A stretch of DNA of 64,000 nucleotides from Pacificitalea sp040119125 (GCA_040119125.1 JBEDTR010000011.1:186001-250000); one strand, 5' to 3'; shown: positions 9,846 to 19,923, counted from the stretch's first letter. Program-made: numbers and translations. Notes: generated by a model not told the origin, from the sequence alone.

Positions 9846-10301
9846 TTAGAGTATGCCGTTTTCCCGCTGAAGCGCGCGCACATATTGCGCGATCATCTTC
9901 ACATCGGCGTCGGTCAGCCCCTCGACCGGGGGCATGTCGCCGAAATTCCAATGGTGCGACCGCACGCCGTTTTGCGCCGCGCTGACGAAAGCGGCGTCGG
10001 AATGGTGGCTCGGCTCGTAGATCTTATGGACCAGCGGCGGGGCGACACCGTTCTGTCCGGCAGCATTGGCGCCGTGGCATTGCGCGCATTTGGCCTCGAA
10101 CATGCGTTTGCCGATCTGCGCCTCGCCCGACAGATCCGCCGGGAGCGCCACCTGCACAAGCGCCGCGCCCTGCTCGACCTGCGATGTGTCAGGCGGGGTC
10201 ATCGAATGACCGGCCTGTTCCATCGGGCGGGAGACGTTCCAATAGACCGCCGCACCCGCGATCAGCAGGAAGGCAACACTGGCGAGAATGGTCTTGTTCA
10301 T
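9846..10301 (-). CDS. c-type cytochrome, monohaem, first gene of the copper operon
   Basis: This 151-residue class I cytochrome c has an N-terminal signal anchor (residues 4-21), haem site C72-A-Q-C75-H76, a family-typical GVAPPL segment and axial M123 in NFGDMPPV, ending in a closing helix that contains IAQYVRAL. It should face the periplasm and carry electrons. As the first gene after the CueR-type promoter, 71 bp from the -10 element, it leads the six-gene unit and would be strongly copper-induced if that promoter is real. Confidence 0.88.
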   Translation of the reverse strand: MNKTILASVAFLLIAGAAVYWNVSRPMEQAGHSMTPPDTSQVEQGAALVQVALPADLSGEAQIGKRMFEAKCAQCHGANAAGQNGVAPPLVHKIYEPSHHSDAAFVSAAQNGVRSHHWNFGDMPPVEGLTDADVKMIAQYVRALQRENGIL

Positions 10302-10372
10302 AAAGGGCGGTCCGTCCTGAAGGTCACGGGGTTGCGGGCAATTTGCGCGACAGTCGCGCGGTGTTGCGCAGT

Positions 10373-10403
10373 CCTAGACCACCCTCCCACGCTGGAGGGT
10401 CAA
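10373..10403 (-). promoter_or_regulatory. CueR-type promoter of the cytochrome/multicopper oxidase operon
   Basis: On the minus strand this reads TTGACC, a 19-base spacer, then TCTAGG. Inside is a perfect 7-6-7 inverted repeat at 10381-10400 (ACCCTCC, 6 bases, GGAGGGT). The dyad overlaps the -35 by three bases, the same geometry as the copA promoter at 5725-5755. The long spacer and the placement of the dyad are diagnostic of MerR-type activation. CueR as the regulator is inferred from its being encoded 7 kb away. Confidence 0.85.
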
Positions 10404-10512
10404 GCCGGGCTATCTGACAAAGAAGTGAGCTATGTCGCGACGTTGCGGTCGCGCGCGCCCCGGACGCAAAATGGGTCAGACGCCCGGAACGGTCGGGCGC
10501 CTGCGGGGTGGC

Positions 10513-10926
10513 TCAGCTGGCGAAAAGCCCGTCGAAATCGCGGAAGCCCTTGATCTCGATCGGGGTGCCCGAGGGGTCAAAGAAGAACATGGTGCGCTGC
10601 TCGCCCGGCTCGCCTTCGAAACGGATGACCGGCGGGATGTCGAATTCGACGCCGTTTTCCGTCAGGCGGTCCGATAGCGCCAGCCAATCGTCGAGCCGCA
10701 GCACCGCGCCGATATGCGGCATCATCACCATGTGATCGCCGACTTTGCCCGTGCGCGTGGTATCAAACGGCTTGCCCAGATGCAGCGAAAGCTGGTGCCC
10801 GAAGAAATCGAAATCGACCCATGTATCGGTCGAGCGGCCTTCGGTGCAGCCCAGCACGCCGCCATAGAACCGGCGCGCGGCGTCAAGGTCGGTGATATGG
10901 ATCGCCAGATGGAAAAGGGATTGCAT
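10513..10926 (-). CDS. VOC/glyoxalase superfamily protein
   Basis: This 137-residue vicinal-oxygen-chelate protein has the two beta-alpha-beta-beta-beta modules in order. Candidate metal ligands are H7 or H10 (LFHLAIHITD), His residues in GHQLSLH and near DHMVMMPH, and the C-terminal Glu in DPSGTPIEIKGF. The C-terminal pattern FFDPSGTPIE is typical of glyoxalase or dioxygenase-like members. The substrate cannot be told. It has a good ribosome site (AGGAGA) and stands alone; the CueR promoter of the copper operon starts about 110 bp beyond its 3' end and is unrelated. Confidence 0.82.
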   Translation of the reverse strand: MQSLFHLAIHITDLDAARRFYGGVLGCTEGRSTDTWVDFDFFGHQLSLHLGKPFDTTRTGKVGDHMVMMPHIGAVLRLDDWLALSDRLTENGVEFDIPPVIRFEGEPGEQRTMFFFDPSGTPIEIKGFRDFDGLFAS

Positions 10927-10982
10927 GGGGGTGTCTCCTGTTCAGGTCCGCCGGGATCATAAGGGCGGGGTCGGGTTAGGCG

Positions 10983-11672
10983 TCACAGCGTCGGATCCAG
11001 TGAAGCGAGGAAACGGGCGTGCACGCGGTCGAAGTGATGGATCATGGTCGCGCGGGCGGCGGCGGGATCGCCGGCCTCTATAGCGTCGAGCACGGCCAAG
11101 TGCTCCCGGCTTTGGGTGGCGAAGTCGTCCTTGCGCCGCCCGATGGTGGAGCGGCGGGCGATGGCGCGTTGCTCGGCTATGATGGCGGGCAGCAGGCTCA
11201 GCCCCGCAGCGCGAGCCACGCTGAGATGAAAGCGCTCGTCCAGATCCCAGAATTCGGCGAAACCGCAGGTCACATGCCCCGTCGCGATGGGGCGCATCGC
11301 GGCGCCCGTTGCGCGCAGTTCGGCCCAGCCACCTGCGGTTATGTCGTCCTGCGGTGCGGCATCCGCCGCCATGCGTTCCGCCGCGCGCCCGGCAGCGGCG
11401 CTTTCCAAGGCGCGGCGCAAATGCGCGATTTCCAGCACCTGCTCGATCGGCACCGCGCGGACCGTGATTGCGCCGTTTGACAGCCGGGCGATAACGTCCT
11501 CGCGCTCCAGCTGCGACAGGGCGGCGCGCAGAGGGGTGCGCGATATCCCCAGCGTCTGCGCCAATGCGCGCTCCGATAGGATGGCGTTGGGGGCGGTGCG
11601 GCCCGACAAGATATCCTGCTTTATCCGTCGGTAGGCGCTTTGGGTCAGGGTTTCCGAAGTGGACCGGGTCAT
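10983..11672 (-). CDS. GntR family regulator, FCD (FadR/VanR) subfamily
   Basis: This 229-residue regulator has an N-terminal winged helix (SERALAQTLGISRTPLRAAL at residues 33-52) and a helical FCD ligand domain with candidate metal-binding Asp/His residues (DLDERFHLSVARAA). Such proteins usually repress neighbouring catabolic genes in response to small carboxylates. The start overlaps the stop of the preceding GntR gene by four bases (ATGA), so the two regulators are translated together, which is unusual. Target genes are not evident; pxpA and the FAH-family gene on the other side are the nearest candidates. Confidence 0.88.
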   Translation of the reverse strand: MTRSTSETLTQSAYRRIKQDILSGRTAPNAILSERALAQTLGISRTPLRAALSQLEREDVIARLSNGAITVRAVPIEQVLEIAHLRRALESAAAGRAAERMAADAAPQDDITAGGWAELRATGAAMRPIATGHVTCGFAEFWDLDERFHLSVARAAGLSLLPAIIAEQRAIARRSTIGRRKDDFATQSREHLAVLDAIEAGDPAAARATMIHHFDRVHARFLASLDPTL

Positions 11673-12352
11673 GTCGGGCGGTCCGCATCACGGGTCGGGA
11701 CGAGGTCGTCGAGCCGCGACAAGATCGCGTCGCAGGCGTCGCTTAGATGCCGGTGCATGGCCGCTTCGGCAGTCTCCGGATCGCCGGCCGCGATGGCTTC
11801 GAAAATCTGCTGGTGCTGGGTGCGGCTTGCGGTGAGCCGCTCCGGCAACAAGCCGTGGCTGAAGATCGACATGCGCCGGTGCAGATCCGCAATAACCCGT
11901 GCCGTGGCGCGGTTTCCGGCGGTTTCGGCGACCAGCACATGCAAGGCCGTGTCGAGCTGCCATTCCGTGCGGCCTTGGGGCTGCTCTGTGCCGTGACGCG
12001 GCAGATCCGCGAGGCGGTTCGTCATCGCGATGATCTCAGCTGGATCGGTTCGAGCGGCGGCGATCCGCGATGCTGCTGCATGCGCACAAGCGGGCTCAAC
12101 GGCCTGTCGAAGAAAGAAAATCTCCTCAACCTCGGCCTTGGGGAGGGTCCGCAACCGGGTGAACCGCCCCTGCATCCGCGCAAGTCCTTCGCTCTCCAGA
12201 CGCTTCAACGCCTCGCGCACGGGGGTGCGGGACATGTCGAGACGCGCGCCCAGCGGGGCTTCTTGCAAGATGTCGCCGGGCTTCAACTCCCCGTCGACGA
12301 TCATCGACAGGATGCGCGCATGGGCATCGCGGGCAAGGCTGCTGCCCGTCAT
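11669..12352 (-). CDS. GntR family regulator, FCD subfamily (upstream member of a pair)
   Basis: This 227-residue regulator has a helix-turn-helix near residues 31-50 (APLGARLDMSRTPVREAL) and an FCD domain (EWQLDTALHVLVAETAGNR). It is divergent from pxpA across a 230-bp gap, the classic position for a local regulator of that gene. It overlaps the next GntR gene by four bases. The two proteins share architecture but are clearly diverged, so they are not a recent duplication. Ligand unknown. Confidence 0.88.
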   Translation of the reverse strand: MTGSSLARDAHARILSMIVDGELKPGDILQEAPLGARLDMSRTPVREALKRLESEGLARMQGRFTRLRTLPKAEVEEIFFLRQAVEPACAHAAASRIAAARTDPAEIIAMTNRLADLPRHGTEQPQGRTEWQLDTALHVLVAETAGNRATARVIADLHRRMSIFSHGLLPERLTASRTQHQQIFEAIAAGDPETAEAAMHRHLSDACDAILSRLDDLVPTRDADRPT

Positions 12353-12445
12353 TGCGCGCGCCGAGAGGTTCGGGCACGAGGTTCAAATTTCGAAAAGGGC
12401 ATGAAAAAGGACGGCTCCTCCCAGAAAGTCCCAGCACGCTCATTT

Positions 12446-12463
12446 CAGTATACCATCTGTATC
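12446..12463. promoter_or_regulatory. possible GntR operator between the regulator pair and pxpA
   Basis: The short AT-rich element CAGTATACCATCTGTAT lies in the GC-rich divergent gap. GTATACCA is one arm plus the centre of the TGGTATACCA-type palindrome bound by many FCD-type GntR proteins. The other arm is degenerate, so this is only a candidate. Confidence 0.35.
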
Positions 12464-12582
12464 CCGATGCAAGCCCTGTGCTTTGGGGCGGGGAGGTTTC
12501 CGCCTCTGTTCTGGACCCAGGTGCTTGACCCCGGACGTGCAGGGCGCGACTGCTGCGGGGACAGCATCAACGGAGGCGGCGG

Positions 12583-13365
12583 ATGGCGCGCAGGATAGAT
12601 TTGAACTGTGACATGGGCGAAGGGTTCGGGGCCTATAAGATCGGCGATGACGCCGCGATGATGGCGCTTGTCAGTTCCGCCAATGTCGCCTGCGGCTTCC
12701 ACGGGGGCGATCCGGCTGTGATGCGCGATACCATCACATTGGCGCGGGAGCATGGTGTCGCCGTGGGGGCGCATCCGTCCTTTCAGGACCTGCACGGGTT
12801 CGGGCGGCGCCGGATCAGCGGCGAACGCCCAGAGGATCTGGAGGCTCAGTTGATCTACCAGATTTCAGCGATGCAGGGCATGTGCGCCGCGCATGGTCAC
12901 CGCATGACCCATGTGAAACCGCATGGCGCGCTCAACAACATGGCCGCAGCGGATGCCGACCTTGCGGCGCTATGCGTGCGGGCGGTGCAGCGGGTGGACC
13001 CCGAACTGACCTATGTGTCGCTGCCCTATTCCGAGACATGGACAGCGGCGGAGCGGGCGGGACTGCCGCTTGCCTGTGAAATCTACGCCGACCGCAGCTA
13101 CACGGACGAAGGCGCGCTGACCCCGCGCAATGCGCCGGGCGCAGTGATCCACGATCCGGCCCAGAGCCTCGATCAGGTGCTGGAGATGGTGGTGAACGGG
13201 CACATTCCCACAACCGGCGGCAAACGGCTGCCTGTCGAGCCCGCGACCCTATGCGTCCACGGCGATACCCCCGGCGCGGTCGAGATCGCTCGCGCTTTGC
13301 GGGATGCGTTGCAGGAGAACGCGATCACCATCGCCCCCTTTGCCGGAGCAGGCGCGGGGCGCTAA
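12583..13365 (+). CDS. pxpA: LamB/YcsF family protein, 5-oxoprolinase subunit A
   Basis: This 260-residue protein matches the LamB/YcsF family throughout: the N-terminal IDLNCDMGEGFG, VACGFHGGDP, VGAHPSFQDL, THVKPHGALNN and the C-terminal VHGDTPGAVEIA are all family blocks. PxpA with PxpB and PxpC forms an ATP-dependent 5-oxoprolinase. Neither pxpB nor pxpC is within the window, so this copy is an orphan or its partners are elsewhere. It is divergent from the GntR pair, and a GGAGG site precedes the ATG. Confidence 0.88.
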   Translation: MARRIDLNCDMGEGFGAYKIGDDAAMMALVSSANVACGFHGGDPAVMRDTITLAREHGVAVGAHPSFQDLHGFGRRRISGERPEDLEAQLIYQISAMQGMCAAHGHRMTHVKPHGALNNMAAADADLAALCVRAVQRVDPELTYVSLPYSETWTAAERAGLPLACEIYADRSYTDEGALTPRNAPGAVIHDPAQSLDQVLEMVVNGHIPTTGGKRLPVEPATLCVHGDTPGAVEIARALRDALQENAITIAPFAGAGAGR

Positions 13366-13484
13366 ACGGCGCTATCTATGCGCGGCATATGGCGGCTTGA
13401 TCGCAACGTGCCGCCCATAGCGGGGCAAACCCGCGTTGATCGGGTGCCGAGCCGGATCTGACACCGGCCCGGCGGCATGCGCGA

Positions 13485-14174
13485 TCAGACGATCGGCGTC
13501 TCGATCCGGCCCAGTCCCTCGATTTCGACCGACACCACATCGCCGCGGACCAAAGTGCCAACCCCCGACGGTGTGCCGGTGAAGATAAGGTCACCCGCCG
13601 CAAGTGTGATCGAGCCGGACAGGTAGGAAATGATTTCCGCCACTTTCCAGATCATTTGCGACAGATCGCCTTCCTGCCGCAGCGTGCCGTTGACATGGCT
13701 GGTGATGCGCCCGGTCGCGACCGACGCGCTGCCTTGGGCGCGGTGGATCGGCCCGACGACGGCGGAGTGCTCGAACCCTTTCGACAGATCCCAGGGGCGG
13801 CGCAGCGATTTGGCCTCGGCCTGCATGTCGCGGCGGGTCAGGTCATTGCCGATAGCATAGCCGAAAATCGCGCTTTCCGCCTGTGCGGCGTCCATGTCCC
13901 GGCCACCGGAGGCCAGCGCGATCACCAATTCACCCTCGTAATGCAGATCTTCGGTGCGCGGCGGATAGGCCACATCGGCCCCGCCCGGCACCACCGCATC
14001 GGCGGGCTTGGCAAAGAAGAACGGCGGCTCGCGGTCCGGGTCATGGCCCATCTCGATTGCATGCGCCGCGAAGTTACGCCCCACGCAGTAGACCCGGCGC
14101 ACCGGGAAGAGGGCGTCCTCGCCTTCGATAGGCAGCCCGGTCTGCGGGGCGGGCGGGAAGGCAAATTGGCTCAT
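13485..14174 (-). CDS. fumarylacetoacetate hydrolase (FAH) family protein
   Basis: This 229-residue protein belongs to the FAH/fumarylpyruvate hydrolase family. The start of the catalytic domain is GRNFAAHAIEMG, the metal-binding glutamates are in the HYEGELV segment, and the conserved lysine and GTPSGVG loop follow. The start was set at MSQFAF, preceded by AAAGGA; the reading frame extends 41 codons further upstream without a ribosome site. Members hydrolyse C-C bonds in 2-oxo acids or decarboxylate oxaloacetate; the substrate here is unclear. It is convergent with pxpA. Confidence 0.85.
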   Translation of the reverse strand: MSQFAFPPAPQTGLPIEGEDALFPVRRVYCVGRNFAAHAIEMGHDPDREPPFFFAKPADAVVPGGADVAYPPRTEDLHYEGELVIALASGGRDMDAAQAESAIFGYAIGNDLTRRDMQAEAKSLRRPWDLSKGFEHSAVVGPIHRAQGSASVATGRITSHVNGTLRQEGDLSQMIWKVAEIISYLSGSITLAAGDLIFTGTPSGVGTLVRGDVVSVEIEGLGRIETPIV

Positions 14175-14436
14175 CAAGGGTCCTTTCTCGGAGATCACGG
14201 ATCGCCTGCGCTGGTCGTTTGGCGGCCTGGAAGGACGCGCGCCGGAGCCAAGGCGAGGATCAAACGGATGTTTGAAAACTGCGCTTTTTTTGCGCAAAGC
14301 TGCCTCAGAGTAAACGCCTCAATCAGACCGGGGCAAATCCCGACCGCCGTGAGGGAGCGGAAGTGTTGGTGCAGGTTTTAAAATGCCGTTGGCCCCGGGC
14401 GTCGATCCAGCACCCTATTGTCGACATGCCAAGCTT

Positions 14437-14526
14437 GGTTGCAGCGAGTTCGAGATCATGTCCATCACTGGTCACCAGACCGCGAAAAAGCTAACGCGCT
14501 ACACGCGCGGCGCAAGCGAGCGGACG
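14437..14526 (+). pseudogene. tyrosine-recombinase (integrase) C-terminal remnant
   Basis: Translation in this frame gives CSEFEIMSITGHQTAKKL followed by TRYTRGA, matching the last part of phage-type integrases: the GH of the His motif and the nucleophilic Tyr 11 residues later. Nothing upstream codes for the Arg or HxxR boxes, and the frame runs on without similarity into the tRNA gene. The fragment ends about 130 bp from tRNA-Glu, a usual integration site, so this is probably scar tissue of a lost island. Confidence 0.65.
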
Positions 14527-14658
14527 CGAGGAACGGGCGTTGACGAAGCTTGTAGAGGGCGGAGGCACGACAAAAACTGTCTTACTTTTGGGACGCGGAT
14601 AAGCCGTGGGGGAAATGCCAACCTCAAGCCGTTGAAAGTGCATGACTTTGAGGGAAAG

Positions 14659-14733
14659 TGGCAGCCCGTAGGGGAATCGAACCCCTCTTTCCAGGTTGAA
14701 AACCTGGCGTCCTAACCGATAGACGAACGGGCC
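14659..14733 (-). tRNA. tRNA-Glu(TTC)
   Basis: On the minus strand the 75-nt sequence folds as a cloverleaf. The acceptor stem is GGCCCGT with ACGGGCT (one G-U pair at the end), the anticodon stem-loop is centred on TTTTCAA with anticodon TTC, and the T loop is GGTTCGATTCC. The CCA end is encoded (14659-14661) after discriminator G. An integrase fragment lies just upstream on the opposite strand. Confidence 0.95.
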
Positions 14734-14758
14734 AGCTCGTGGCGTGGGGCGTATCTAG

Positions 14759-14790
14759 AAAAACCCGCCGGAGGGCGCAAGCGGTTTTTT
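14759..14790 (-). terminator. probable terminator after recJ
   Basis: On the minus strand an AAAACCGC arm can pair with GCGG/GTTTT (one bulged base) around an 11-base loop, ending in TTTTT. It lies about 100 bp past the recJ stop and just before tRNA-Glu. Confidence 0.45.
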
Positions 14791-14887
14791 CGGTGGTGGC
14801 GCCGATTTCTGCATGCGGGGCTGCGTGACGTAGATGGAGCGGGTGGGCAGGGGGCGGGATCGATGCGCCCACCCCCGTCGCAGCGGG

Positions 14888-16648
<1,761 letters not shown>

Positions 16649-16742
16649 GCCCGCCTGTTTGGCCCGGCTGCGGGGCAATGGCAATGCGGCTTGCGGCGGG
16701 GGTGGGGCGGCTCAGGTCACGGGGCGGGTAGACCTGGGCAGG

Positions 16743-18062
16743 TCAGGCCGCCGGTTTGCGGGGCACACCGGCCACATAGGTCTCCGTCACCGCGCGGTCA
16801 TCGCCCATCATGATGGTGGGGAAGACAGCCTCCCACAGCGTGTCGGCCTCCGCGTGGCGCTGCGCAATGGCGGGGGTGGAGGCGAGGTCGAGCACGACGA
16901 GATCCGCCGCCGCGCCTTCGGCCAGCCGCCCGATTGCGCCGCCCATACGCAGCGTGCTGGCGGAGCCTTCGGTCGCGAGCCACAGAAGCTGCGCGGGGTG
17001 AAGCGCGGTGCCGCTCAACTGGCCGATCTCATAGGCCGCAGCCATCGTCCGCAGCATCGAAAACGACGATCCCCCGCCGGTATCCGTGGCCAGCCCGACA
17101 TGCAGCCCGGCGGCCTTGGCGGCGGCCGTGTCGAACAGGCCCGAGCCGATAAATGTGTTGGAGGTCGGGCAATGCACCACCGCCGCGCCAACCTCGCGCA
17201 GGCGGTCGCGTTCGCGGTCGGTCAGCCAGATGGCGTGCCCATAAAGCCCGCCTTCCCGCAGCAGTCCCCGCTGCTCATAAGTGTCGAGGTAATCGCGCGC
17301 ATCGGGATAGAGGCTGGCGACCCAAGTCAGTTCTTCGGTCTGTTCGCTCAGATGGGTCTGCATCGGGCAGTCGGGATGCTCGGCCCAGAGCGCGCCCAAG
17401 GCCTCCAGCTGCTCCGGCGTGGAGGTGGGCGAGAAGCGCGGCGTGATCGCATATGTCGCCCGCCCGCGCCCATGCCATTTTTGCAGCAATGCGCGGCTGT
17501 CGTCATAGGCGCTCTGCGCTGTGTCGCGCAGGCCGTCGGGGGCGTTGCGATCCATGCAGGTCTTGCCCGCGATCACGGCCATGCCGCGCGCTTCGGCGGC
17601 CTCGAACAGCGCGTCGACGCTGGCGGGGTGGATGGTGCAGAAACTGGTGACGGTGGTGGTGCCATTCGCCAGCAGAAGGTCCAGATAGCGCCCGGCGATT
17701 GTCGCGGCATAGGCCGGATCGGCAAACCGCATTTCTTCGGGGAATGTATAGGTCTCCAGCCAGTCGATCAGGCGCTTGCCCCAGCTGGCGATCATCGCGG
17801 TCTGCGGATAATGCGCATGGGCATCGACGAAACCGGGCAGCAGCAGGGCATCGCCGTGATTGCTAATCTCCGCCTGCGGATGCGCGCCACGCAGCGCCTC
17901 GGCGGGGCCGGTCGCGTGAATACGCCCGTCGCGGACCAGAACCGCGCCGCGCCGCTCATGGCGCGTGACCTCGTCCACCGGGACCGCAAAGGGATCACCG
18001 GTAAATTGCAGCAATTGGCCAAGGATCAGCCGGTCGGCGGGGCGGGGGGCAGGTGCGGCCAT
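16743..18062 (-). CDS. guaD: guanine deaminase
   Basis: This 439-residue amidohydrolase converts guanine to xanthine. The zinc ligands are visible in the metal motif DAHAHYPQ and later in QTHLSEQ, YGHAIWL and LATDTGGGSS. The segment YPQTAMIASWGKRLIDWLETYTFPEE is characteristic of GuaD rather than other cytosine/hydroxydechloroatrazine hydrolases. It lies between recJ and accA on the same strand with comfortable gaps; no other purine-catabolism gene is adjacent. Confidence 0.9.
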   Translation of the reverse strand: MAAPAPRPADRLILGQLLQFTGDPFAVPVDEVTRHERRGAVLVRDGRIHATGPAEALRGAHPQAEISNHGDALLLPGFVDAHAHYPQTAMIASWGKRLIDWLETYTFPEEMRFADPAYAATIAGRYLDLLLANGTTTVTSFCTIHPASVDALFEAAEARGMAVIAGKTCMDRNAPDGLRDTAQSAYDDSRALLQKWHGRGRATYAITPRFSPTSTPEQLEALGALWAEHPDCPMQTHLSEQTEELTWVASLYPDARDYLDTYEQRGLLREGGLYGHAIWLTDRERDRLREVGAAVVHCPTSNTFIGSGLFDTAAAKAAGLHVGLATDTGGGSSFSMLRTMAAAYEIGQLSGTALHPAQLLWLATEGSASTLRMGGAIGRLAEGAAADLVVLDLASTPAIAQRHAEADTLWEAVFPTIMMGDDRAVTETYVAGVPRKPAA

Positions 18063-18096
18063 GATGGAGCGCGGGATCGGGGTCCGAACCGCCGGC

Positions 18097-19059
18097 TCAG
18101 GCCGCGAGGCCCTTCGATCCCATGGTCAGGAATTTCTGCCGGCGCTGGCGCACGAGTTCCTTGCGATCGAGCCCGTCCATTTCCGAAAGAAGCTCCTTAA
18201 GGGCGGTCCCCACGCGGGAGATCGATTCCGCGCGGTGACGCTGCGCGCCGCCGACGGGTTCGGGAATGATGCGGTCGATGACGCCCAGCTTCTTGAGATC
18301 CTGCGCGGTCAGACGCAACGCTTCAGCGGCCTCGCGCATTTTCTCGGCATCCTTCCACAGGATCGAGGCGCAGCCCTCGGGCGAGATCACGGAATAGATC
18401 GAATGTTCCAGCATTGCGACCTTATTGGCGGTGGCAAAGGCCACAGCCCCGCCGGAGCCGCCTTCACCGATCACCACCGACACCAGAGGCACACCAATTT
18501 GCAGGCATTTCTCGGTCGAGCGGGCGATGGCCTCGGATTGGCCACGCTCCTCCGCGCCCTTGCCGGGATAGGCGCCGGGCGTGTCGACAAGCGTGATGAC
18601 AGGCAGGTTGAACCGGTCGGCCAGATCCATCAGGCGGATCGCCTTGCGGTAGCCTTCGGGGCGGGCCATGCCGAAATTACGCTCGATCCGGGTCTTGGTG
18701 TCGTGGCCCTTCTCATGGCCGATCACCATCACAGGCCGGTCACCGAGCCGCGCCATCCCGCCCATTACGGCGTGATCATCGGCAAAGTTACGGTCGCCAG
18801 CCAGCGGCGTGTATTCAGTGAACAGCGCCTCGATATAATCTTTGCAATGGGGCCGTTCCGGATGGCGCGCGACCTGACATTTGCGCCAGGGCGTCAGATC
18901 CGAATAGAGGGTGTTCATCAGGTCGTTGGCCTTGCGGTCAAGCGCTTCGGCCTCGTCTGTGACCTTCATCTCCTCGTTGGAGCGGCTCATCGCGCGGAGC
19001 TCTTCGGCCTTGCCCTCGATTTCGGCAAGAGGCTTTTCGAATTCGAGATAGTTGGTCAT
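18097..19059 (-). CDS. accA: acetyl-CoA carboxylase carboxyltransferase subunit alpha
   Basis: This 320-residue protein is the alpha half of the ACC carboxyltransferase. It matches AccA from the start (YLEFEKPLAEIEGKAEELRA) through LARHPERP-type and GDRNFADDHAVMGG segments to GGSGGAVAFATANKVAMLEHSIYSVISPEGC. With AccD it transfers the carboxyl group from carboxybiotin to acetyl-CoA. It is a full-length housekeeping gene 34 bp upstream of guaD. Confidence 0.95.
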   Translation of the reverse strand: MTNYLEFEKPLAEIEGKAEELRAMSRSNEEMKVTDEAEALDRKANDLMNTLYSDLTPWRKCQVARHPERPHCKDYIEALFTEYTPLAGDRNFADDHAVMGGMARLGDRPVMVIGHEKGHDTKTRIERNFGMARPEGYRKAIRLMDLADRFNLPVITLVDTPGAYPGKGAEERGQSEAIARSTEKCLQIGVPLVSVVIGEGGSGGAVAFATANKVAMLEHSIYSVISPEGCASILWKDAEKMREAAEALRLTAQDLKKLGVIDRIIPEPVGGAQRHRAESISRVGTALKELLSEMDGLDRKELVRQRRQKFLTMGSKGLAA

Positions 19060-19163
19060 GGCGGCGCTTTCGCAACTGTTAGGGTCCGGTATCCGTCGCG
19101 CTGCTATACGGCAGGATGGGGGCAGGGTGCAATGCGGGCGCGGCGGTGGATCGACAGTTCGGA

Positions 19164-19727
19164 TCAGCCCAGAAGCTGCGTGACCAAAATCCAGCCACCC
19201 AGCAGGACCAATAATGCACCACCCCCGGTTTCGGCATGGCCGCCGGTGCGCGGGCCGACGCGGCTGCCGATCAATGCGCCTGCCGTGGCCATCGCGAATG
19301 TCGCAAGACCGCTGGCCAGCGCGACCGGCAGGATCGGCACATCTGCGAAGGCCAGTGACACCCCAACCGCCATCGCATCGACGGAGGTGGCAAAGGCCGT
19401 CACCGCAAGCGCCGGAATGGCCAGATCATGCGCGCGGGGGGCGCCGTCCTCGTGATCCGTCAGCCCGCTCCGGATCATCCGCAGCCCGATGAAGGTTAGC
19501 AGCGCCCAAGCGATCCAGTGATCGACAGCTGCCAGCAGCGGCGCAGCGGCTGTGCCCGCGGCCCAGCCCAGGACAGGCATCGCTGCCTCGAACACCCCGA
19601 AGATCAGCCCCAGCCGCAACGCCAGCATCAGCTGCATACGCGCACTGACCGCGCCCCGTCCCAAAGCGGCAACTCCCGCATCGACGGACATGCCAAGGGC
19701 AAGGAGGATGAGCGCGGTTGTAGGCAT
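19164..19727 (-). CDS. mntP: manganese efflux pump, MntP family
   Basis: This 187-residue protein has six predicted membrane helices in two homologous halves, each with the conserved acidic motif: GMSVDAGVAALGRG in the first half and FATSVDAMAVGVSLAF in the second. These Asp-containing motifs mark MntP (formerly YebN). It exports Mn(II). The start at MPTTALIL has GGAGA 6 bases upstream; the frame extends 16 codons further without support. The AT-rich upstream region contains a palindrome resembling a Mur/Fur-type site. Confidence 0.88.
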   Translation of the reverse strand: MPTTALILLALGMSVDAGVAALGRGAVSARMQLMLALRLGLIFGVFEAAMPVLGWAAGTAAAPLLAAVDHWIAWALLTFIGLRMIRSGLTDHEDGAPRAHDLAIPALAVTAFATSVDAMAVGVSLAFADVPILPVALASGLATFAMATAGALIGSRVGPRTGGHAETGGGALLVLLGGWILVTQLLG

Positions 19728-19809
19728 GGTCGTCTCCGACGGATCGTGGCAGAGCGCATCGGATAGGGCGCGCATCAGATAAAAGCAAGTAAAAACAATA
19801 GGTTAATAA

Positions 19810-19824
19810 AAATGCGACGCATTT
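19810..19824 (-). promoter_or_regulatory. candidate Mur/Fur-type manganese operator upstream of mntP
   Basis: A perfect 7-1-7 inverted repeat, AAATGCG-A-CGCATTT, lies 83 bp upstream of the mntP start in a locally AT-rich stretch, with flanking TGCA on one side. Its look resembles the Fur-family Mn-regulator (Mur) sites known in alphaproteobacteria. The match to a consensus could not be tested here. Confidence 0.45.
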
Positions 19825-19923
19825 GCATCTGGCGGCCATGCCTGCGCTATCCTGCGGCGCGGCGGCCAAAATTCCGGGGGGCGCAGGGGCGGTTCTCGCG
19901 TAGGGCCATGCCGAGCAATGCAT

